Source of the DNA: Streptomyces malaysiensis subsp. samsunensis
GTDB lineage: Bacteria > Actinomycetota > Actinomycetes > Streptomycetales > Streptomycetaceae
DNA length: 64,000 nt
Direction: 5' to 3'
Assembly: GCF_024519315.1 (NCBI RefSeq)
Contig: NZ_JANIIC010000008.1
Span: 124,001-188,000, forward strand
Shown here: positions 59,605 to 64,000 of the stretch, piece by piece
Layout of the letters: each line of letters opens with the position of its first letter
Numbering within the stretch: position 1 is the stretch's first letter
The notes under the pieces: model-generated
Database searches by the model: none
Seen by the model: only the letters and a program-made list of their open reading frames with translations
What the model was told of the DNA's origin: nothing
Program-made: the position numbers and the translations under genes

Positions 59605-60999
59605 TCAGGCCGTGGCGGCCAGTTCCTTGTCCTCCGCGTCCGGGACGCGGGGCACGAAGACCATATGCGGATGCCCACGGCGCAGGTCCAGCTTCACCCG
59701 CAGTCCGCCGGCCCGGACCAGGATCAGCCCCACCGCGGCCGCGGCCGCCGCCGAGATCAGACCGCCCGCGGCGAAGCCGATACGCGGGCCACAGGTGTCG
59801 GTCAGCCAGCCCATCAGCGGGCCACCGATCGGCGTACCGCCGACGAAGACCATCATGAACAGGCTCATCACCCGGCCCCGCATCGCGGGATCGGTCGCGA
59901 GCTGGACGCTGGAGTTCGCGGTCACGTTGAACGTCAGGCTGAAGATCCCGATCGGCACCATGAGCGCCGCGAAGAGCCAGAAGTACGGGGTGGCCGCCGC
60001 GACCGCCTCCAGCAGGCCGAACAACAGCGCGGCCCCGACCAGCAGCCGCCGCCGGGCCACCACACGCCGGGCGGCGAGCAGCGCACCGGTCACCGAGCCG
60101 ATCGCGATCAGCGTGTTGAGCAGGCCGTACGTACCGGGTCCGGCCTGGAAGACATCGTCGGCGAAGGCGCTGAGCCAGATCGGGAAGTTGAAGCCGAAGG
60201 TGCCTATGAAGCCGACGAGCACGATCGGCCAGATCAGCTCGGGGTTCCCGGCGACATAGCGCAGCCCCTCCCGCAGCTGCCCCTTGCCGCGCGGCGTCCG
60301 CTCGACCTTGTGCAGCTCACCGGTGCGCATCAGCAGCAGCCCGATGAGCGGGGCGCCGAACGAGAGCCCGTTGATCAGGAAGGCCCAGCCGCTGCCCACG
60401 GCGGTGATCAGCACACCGGCTACGGCCGGGCCGATCAGCCGGGCGGACTGGAAGTTCGCGGAGTTGAGGCTGACCGCGTTCCGCAGGTCCTTGGGGCCGA
60501 CCATCTCGTTGACGAAGACCTGGCGGGTCGGGTTGTCGACGACGGTGACCATGCCGAGCAGGAACGCGATCAGATAGACGTGCCAGACCTGCACATGGCC
60601 GCTGAGGGTGAGGGCGGCGAGGGCGAGCCCGCACAGCCCCAGCGCGGCCTGGGTGAACAGCAGCAGCAGCCGTCTGGGGTACCGGTCCGCGATGACCCCG
60701 CCGTACAGGCCGAAGAGCAGCATGGGCAGGAACTGGAGCGCGGTGGTGATGCCGACCGCGGTGGAGGAGCCGGTGAGGCTGAGGACCAGCCAGTCCTGGG
60801 CGATCCGCGACATCCAGGTGCCGGTGTTGGAGATCACGGCACCGGTCGCGAACAAGCGATAGTTGCGGATCTTCAGCGAACGGAAGGTTCCGCCCCGGGT
60901 GGATGCCGTGGTGGCGGCGCTCGCGGGGCCGGGTGCCGAGTCTGCGGGGTTGTTCGGTGCGGGTGCGGGTGCGGAGTCTGCTCCGGGTCCCGTACTCAA
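59605..60999 (-). CDS. MFS transporter (EntS/MFS_3-like efflux type)
   Basis: The start is a TTG at 60999, supported by AGGAGG nine bases upstream. The 464-residue protein has a Ser/Ala/Pro-rich tail, then about 12 hydrophobic segments. Typical blocks are FRSLKIRNYRLFATGAVIS, WMSRIAQDWLVLSLTGSS, FGLYGGVIADRYPRRLLLL (motif A-like) and LLGMVTVVDNPTRQVFVNE. It probably exports a drug or siderophore-like compound by proton antiport. It lies 33 bp downstream of a MarR regulator gene on the same strand, so the pair is likely one regulated operon. Confidence 0.9.
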   Translation of the reverse strand: MSTGPGADSAPAPAPNNPADSAPGPASAATTASTRGGTFRSLKIRNYRLFATGAVISNTGTWMSRIAQDWLVLSLTGSSTAVGITTALQFLPMLLFGLYGGVIADRYPRRLLLLFTQAALGLCGLALAALTLSGHVQVWHVYLIAFLLGMVTVVDNPTRQVFVNEMVGPKDLRNAVSLNSANFQSARLIGPAVAGVLITAVGSGWAFLINGLSFGAPLIGLLLMRTGELHKVERTPRGKGQLREGLRYVAGNPELIWPIVLVGFIGTFGFNFPIWLSAFADDVFQAGPGTYGLLNTLIAIGSVTGALLAARRVVARRRLLVGAALLFGLLEAVAAATPYFWLFAALMVPIGIFSLTFNVTANSSVQLATDPAMRGRVMSLFMMVFVGGTPIGGPLMGWLTDTCGPRIGFAAGGLISAAAAAAVGLILVRAGGLRVKLDLRRGHPHMVFVPRVPDAEDKELAATA

Positions 61000-61032
61000 A
61001 TGTGTTCGCCTCCTGGCTGCCTCGGTTCGTTC

Positions 61033-61506
61033 TTACATATGCGCGAGCTTCTCCAGCACGGGCGCGGCGGCGCGCAGCACGTCCCACTCGTCCTCGGTCA
61101 GCTCCCCGACCAGCTCGGCCAGCCAGGCGTTGCGCTTGCGTCGGCTCTCTTCGAGCATGGCTTCTGCCCGCTCGGTCGGCGAGACGACCTTCTGCCGCCG
61201 GTCCTCCGGATGCGGCTCGAGCCTGACCAGTCCCTTGGCCTCCAGCAGCGCCACGATGCGGGTCATCGACGGCGGCTGGACATGCTCCTTACGGGCCAGC
61301 TCGCCGGGGGTGGCGGAAGCGCACTGGGCCAACGTGCCCAGGACCGCCATCTCGGTCGGGCTGAGCGATTCGTCCACCCGCTGGTGCTTGAGCCGCCGCG
61401 ACAGACGCATCACTCCGGACCGCAGCGCGCTGACCGCGGCCGCGTCATCGGGGGGCGCCTCCGCCTGGCGCTGGGGGCGGGACAGATCCGGCATGGTCTT
61501 TAGCAT
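61033..61506 (-). CDS. MarR-family regulator of the adjacent efflux pump
   Basis: The ATG at 61506 follows GAGGTAATG; a second start at 61494 is possible. The 157-residue protein has the MarR winged helix (LSPTEMAVLGTLAQCASATPGEL, then VQPPSMTRIVALLEAKGLV, and the DPRDRR-like wing HPEDRRQKVVSPT). It should repress itself and the MFS gene until a small molecule binds. A TCATTA/TAATGA palindrome overlaps its control region. Confidence 0.92.
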   Translation of the reverse strand: MLKTMPDLSRPQRQAEAPPDDAAAVSALRSGVMRLSRRLKHQRVDESLSPTEMAVLGTLAQCASATPGELARKEHVQPPSMTRIVALLEAKGLVRLEPHPEDRRQKVVSPTERAEAMLEESRRKRNAWLAELVGELTEDEWDVLRAAAPVLEKLAHM

Positions 61507-61509
61507 AAC

Positions 61510-61528
61510 TCATTACCTCGCCTAATGA
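61510..61528. promoter_or_regulatory. TCATTA-N7-TAATGA palindrome, MarR operator candidate
   Basis: TCATTA (61510-61515) and TAATGA (61523-61528) form a perfect inverted repeat in an AT-rich stretch directly upstream of the MarR start. This spacing is typical of MarR-family operators. Confidence 0.6.
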
Positions 61529-61607
61529 AAACCCTGGTTACTTCCCTATTTCTATTTCACCCGAACGAGTGAGTTGACTCCGGGTAGTAACGCGTGGCGC
61601 AACACAT

Positions 61608-61641
61608 GAGCGCCCCGGGACACATCTGGTCCGGGGCGCTC
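61608..61641. terminator. Hairpin after the NCS2 permease gene
   Basis: GAGCGCCCCGG (61608-61618) and CCGGGGCGCTC (61631-61641) form an 11-bp stem, about 63 bp beyond the NCS2 permease stop. Direct repeats of GACCTCGG lie between. Confidence 0.65.
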
Positions 61642-61704
61642 AAAGCGGGATGTCTCGGCCCGGGAGACCTCGGATCGGGAGGTCCCGACTCGGAAGACCT
61701 CGGC

Positions 61705-63174
61705 TCAGGAGACGCCGAGCGCCTGCTCGATCGGGTTGAGCAGGAAGTACACCAGGAAGCACAGCCCCACCGCGCCCAGCAGCCACGGGATCTCCCGGGT
61801 CCGCCGGGTGGCGATGCGCAGCAGCAGGAACGAGAGCACGCCCAGCCCGATCCCGTTGGTGATGCTGTAGGTGAACGGCATCGAGATCATGGTCAGGAAG
61901 GCCGGGATCGCGATCGTGGAGTCGCTCCAGTCGATCTCCTTGACGTTCGCCGCCATGATCAGGAAGCCGACGACCACCAGCGCGGGGGTGGCGGCCTGCG
62001 AGGGCACCACCTTGGCCAGCGGGGTGAAGACCAGCGCGAGCAGGAAGAGACCGCCGGTCACCACGTTCGCGAGCCCGGTGCGCGCCCCTTCCCCGACGCC
62101 CGCCGTGGACTCGACGAAGCAGGTGTTGGCCGAGGCCGAGCCGAAGCCACCGCCCGCCACCGCGACGCCGTCCATCATCAGGATCCGGCCCATGCCCGGC
62201 AGCTGACCGCGCTCATCGGTCAGCCCGGCCTCCTCGCCGACGCCGATGATCGTGCCCATCGCGTCGAAGAAGCCGGAGAGCAGCACGGTGAAGACGAAGA
62301 GACAGCCGGTGAGCAGGCCGACCTCATGGAAGCCGCCGAAGAGGCTGACATGGCCGATGAGGCCGAAGTCCGGGGTGTCGACCACCTTCTCCGGGACCGT
62401 GGGGACGGTCAGCCCCCACTGGGCGTCCGGGATCTGGGCCAGGGAGTTGATCACGATGGCGACCACGGTCATGGTCACGATGCCGATCAGGATCGCGCCG
62501 CGCGTCTTGCGGACGATCAGGATGAACGTGAGCGCGAGGCCGACCACGAACACCAGCACCGGCCAGCCCTGGAGCCGCCCGGCCACCCCGAGGCCCAGGG
62601 GGACGGTGGTGTGCGCGGAGTCGGGGTTACGGCTGACGAAGCCGGAGTCGACCAGGCCGATCAGGGCGATGAAGAGCCCGATGCCGATCGCGATCGCCCG
62701 CCGCAGCCCGGACGGGATCGCGTCCATCACCCGCTGCCGCAGCCCCGAGGCGACGAGGATCATCAGCACCAGACCCGCGAGCACCACCATGCCCATCGCG
62801 TCCGGCCAGCTCATCTTGGGCGCGAGCTGGAGGGAGACGACGGCGTTGATGCCGAGGCCCGCGGCGAGCGCGATGGGGACGTTGCCGATGATCCCCATGA
62901 GCAGCGTGGTCAGGCCCGCGATCAGGGCGGTGGCGGTGACCAGCTGACCGTTGTTGAGCTGATGCCCGAACTTGTCCGTTCCGGCCCCGAGGATGATCGG
63001 GTTCAGTACGACGATGTAGGCCATCGCAAAGAACGTGGCCAGTCCGCCACGGATTTCCCGGGAGAGCGAGGAGCCGCGTTCGCTGATCTTGAAGAACTTG
63101 TCGATGCCGTTGGCGGGGGGAGTCGGAGCCTGCTGCTCGCCGGCGCCGACCGGCGCGGTGGCCGAGGGGGACAT
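61705..63174 (-). CDS. NCS2-family purine permease (AzgA-like)
   Basis: The ATG at 63174 follows GAGG and gives 489 residues; a longer frame to 63252 is unlikely. It is a multi-segment membrane protein with about 12-14 hydrophobic segments. Blocks include GGLATFFAMAYIVVLNPIIL (about 43-62), AAGLGINAVVSL and the late SASANTCFVESTAGVGEGARTGLANVVTG region typical of the AzgA/YgfQ group, which import hypoxanthine, guanine or adenine with protons. It is divergent from the DUF2530 gene. Confidence 0.92.
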   Translation of the reverse strand: MSPSATAPVGAGEQQAPTPPANGIDKFFKISERGSSLSREIRGGLATFFAMAYIVVLNPIILGAGTDKFGHQLNNGQLVTATALIAGLTTLLMGIIGNVPIALAAGLGINAVVSLQLAPKMSWPDAMGMVVLAGLVLMILVASGLRQRVMDAIPSGLRRAIAIGIGLFIALIGLVDSGFVSRNPDSAHTTVPLGLGVAGRLQGWPVLVFVVGLALTFILIVRKTRGAILIGIVTMTVVAIVINSLAQIPDAQWGLTVPTVPEKVVDTPDFGLIGHVSLFGGFHEVGLLTGCLFVFTVLLSGFFDAMGTIIGVGEEAGLTDERGQLPGMGRILMMDGVAVAGGGFGSASANTCFVESTAGVGEGARTGLANVVTGGLFLLALVFTPLAKVVPSQAATPALVVVGFLIMAANVKEIDWSDSTIAIPAFLTMISMPFTYSITNGIGLGVLSFLLLRIATRRTREIPWLLGAVGLCFLVYFLLNPIEQALGVS

Positions 63175-63376
63175 GAAGGACCTCAGTGGTGCGTGAACAT
63201 CAACAGTGGGGTCCTCTTGGAGGATCTTGGATGATCGAACAAGACATTCCACTCAGACCCAGAAGTATTCAGTATGAAACTATCAACGTCCGATCTCCAA
63301 ACCGCCCCGGTACCGCCCCGACCGGCCCACGCACCACCCCGGCCGAGCCCGCGACCGGCCCCCTTAAGCTGTGGCC

Positions 63377-63655
63377 ATGACGAAGTGGACCCCCAAGCAC
63401 GAGGCGCCGGAGCCCCTCGAGGGCAATGTCGTGGCCACGATCACCGGCGGCACGATCGTGTGGTTCGTCCTCTTCCTCGTCCAGCTGCCCTTCTACGGCT
63501 GGTTCGACGACCACGGACATCTGTGGTGGCTGTGGACCTGTCTGGCCGGCGGCAGCCTCGGGCTGCTCGGCGTCTGGTACGTACGGGCCCGGGACGCGGC
63601 GATCCGCGGCTCGCGGAGCGACGAGGCACGGAACAGCGAAGCGCGGAACGGCTGA
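63377..63655 (+). CDS. DUF2530 membrane protein
   Basis: The ATG at 63377 gives 92 residues (a GTG at 63371 is possible). Two hydrophobic segments follow a charged start (TKWTPKHEAPEPLEG): about 25-41 (TGGTIVWFVLFLVQLPF) and 50-67, ending in a basic cytoplasmic tail. This is the small actinobacterial DUF2530 family, usually next to purine permeases, as here. Function unknown. The gene 3' end merges into a tandem repeat array. Confidence 0.88.
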   Translation: MTKWTPKHEAPEPLEGNVVATITGGTIVWFVLFLVQLPFYGWFDDHGHLWWLWTCLAGGSLGLLGVWYVRARDAAIRGSRSDEARNSEARNG

Positions 63656-63785
63656 CGCACCCGCCCCCGGCGCGCAGAACAGCCGACGCACCCGCCCCCC
63701 AACGCGCGGAACAGCCGACCCGCCCCCCTGGCATGCGGAACGGCCGACGCACCCGCCCCCTCGGCACCCGGAACGGCGCCCGCCC
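63641..63785. repeat. About 30-bp tandem repeats downstream of the DUF2530 gene
   Basis: Four or five units of the form GCGCGGAACAGCCGACGCAC plus CCGCCCCC follow one another, starting inside the last codons of the DUF2530 gene. To the right (63786-64000) I see no credible gene up to the window edge. Confidence 0.85.
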
Positions 63786-64000
63786 CGGGCGTGCGGGACA
63801 CGCGCGGGACGGCAGACGGCGCCCCGCGAGGGCACGGCATGGCGCGGCGCCGGACCTCGCCGTTCCCGGCGGCGGCCCGGCGCCCCGGCCCGGCGCGCGG
63901 GCGCGCTCCCCTCCTGGTGGCGCGCCCGCTCACCCGTCTGTGGCGTACACGGAAAGATGAGGGCTCCGCCGCGGGGACGCGCGGGCGGAGCCGGATGGGC

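Noticed and set aside
59170..61503. Plus-strand frame opposite the MFS and MarR genes
   Set aside because: Arg/Gln/Asp-rich composition typical of antisense GC-rich frames; both minus-strand genes are well supported.
63957..64000. ATG at 63957 as a new gene start
   Set aside because: Only 44 bases remain in the window and the ribosome site is weak, so a gene cannot be supported.

Overview
The window is chromosomal DNA from a Streptomyces or a very close actinobacterial relative. GC content is very high throughout, GTG starts are common, genes sit in ATGA/GTGA-overlapping pairs, one surface protein carries a class E-type sortase signal (LAETG), and many proteins (DmdR1-like iron regulator, zf-HC2/mycothiol-domain anti-sigma protein, NsdA-like regulator, DUF2530, SCO4402-like protein) are typical of the genus. 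Gene content resembles the core-chromosome region that in S. coelicolor carries numbers around SCO4360-SCO4440; this is from memory and was not searched. I see no rRNA, convincing tRNA, CRISPR array, phage or intact insertion sequence.

Layout. 1-0.8 kb: 3' end of a sortase-anchored surface protein. 0.9-4.4 kb: minus-strand pair of an aldehyde (succinate-semialdehyde type) dehydrogenase and a GMC oxidoreductase. 4.5-8.2 kb: two tandem membrane Ser/Thr kinases. 8.7-11.5 kb: secreted M64 metallopeptidase and an S33 hydrolase, the latter divergent from an XRE-TPR regulator (11.6-13.3 kb). 13.8-15.8 kb: NarL-type two-component system. 16.1-19.0 kb: STAS anti-sigma antagonist divergent from a sigma/anti-sigma pair. 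19.1-25.4 kb: purU, SCO4402-like protein, solute-binding lipoprotein, Q/P-rich membrane protein, NsdA-like regulator. 25.8-29.1 kb: prim-pol-like protein and an ABC exporter. 29.3-32.2 kb: secreted SH3 protein, lactate monooxygenase, alpha/beta hydrolase. 33.0-36.6 kb: dmdR1-like iron regulator divergent from a SIS protein, a PAS/GAF protein, and a 12-codon micro-gene in a hairpin-rich stretch. 36.9-39.1 kb: pdxH and a citrate synthase. 39.1-50.4 kb: a large minus-strand acyl-CoA catabolic operon. 50.6-55.1 kb: FAD/Fe-S D-lactate dehydrogenase-like protein and serC. 55.2-64 kb: secreted beta-propeller-like protein, small membrane proteins, aldo/keto reductase, thpR, MFS pump with MarR regulator, NCS2 purine permease and DUF2530 protein.

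The most coherent biology is the 39-50 kb operon. In transcription order it holds a TIGR03084 protein, an AtuA-family protein, acyl-CoA carboxylase beta, biotin-bearing alpha subunit, acyl-CoA dehydrogenase, a CoA ligase, an enoyl-CoA hydratase and a TetR regulator. That is nearly the parts list of the Pseudomonas acyclic terpene utilisation (atu) pathway, with no HMG-CoA lyase in the window. The gap between its two carboxylase genes has been expanded by a 109-bp tandem repeat; each unit creates a Shine-Dalgarno-led 33-codon ORF.

A second theme is short tandem repeats of 15-51 bp at many gene ends, linkers and spacers, together with strong palindromes and hairpins. Candidate regulatory RNAs lie at 32.38-32.55 kb and 36.58-36.80 kb. 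Starts were chosen from Shine-Dalgarno position and gene overlap and are inferences; no homology search was possible.
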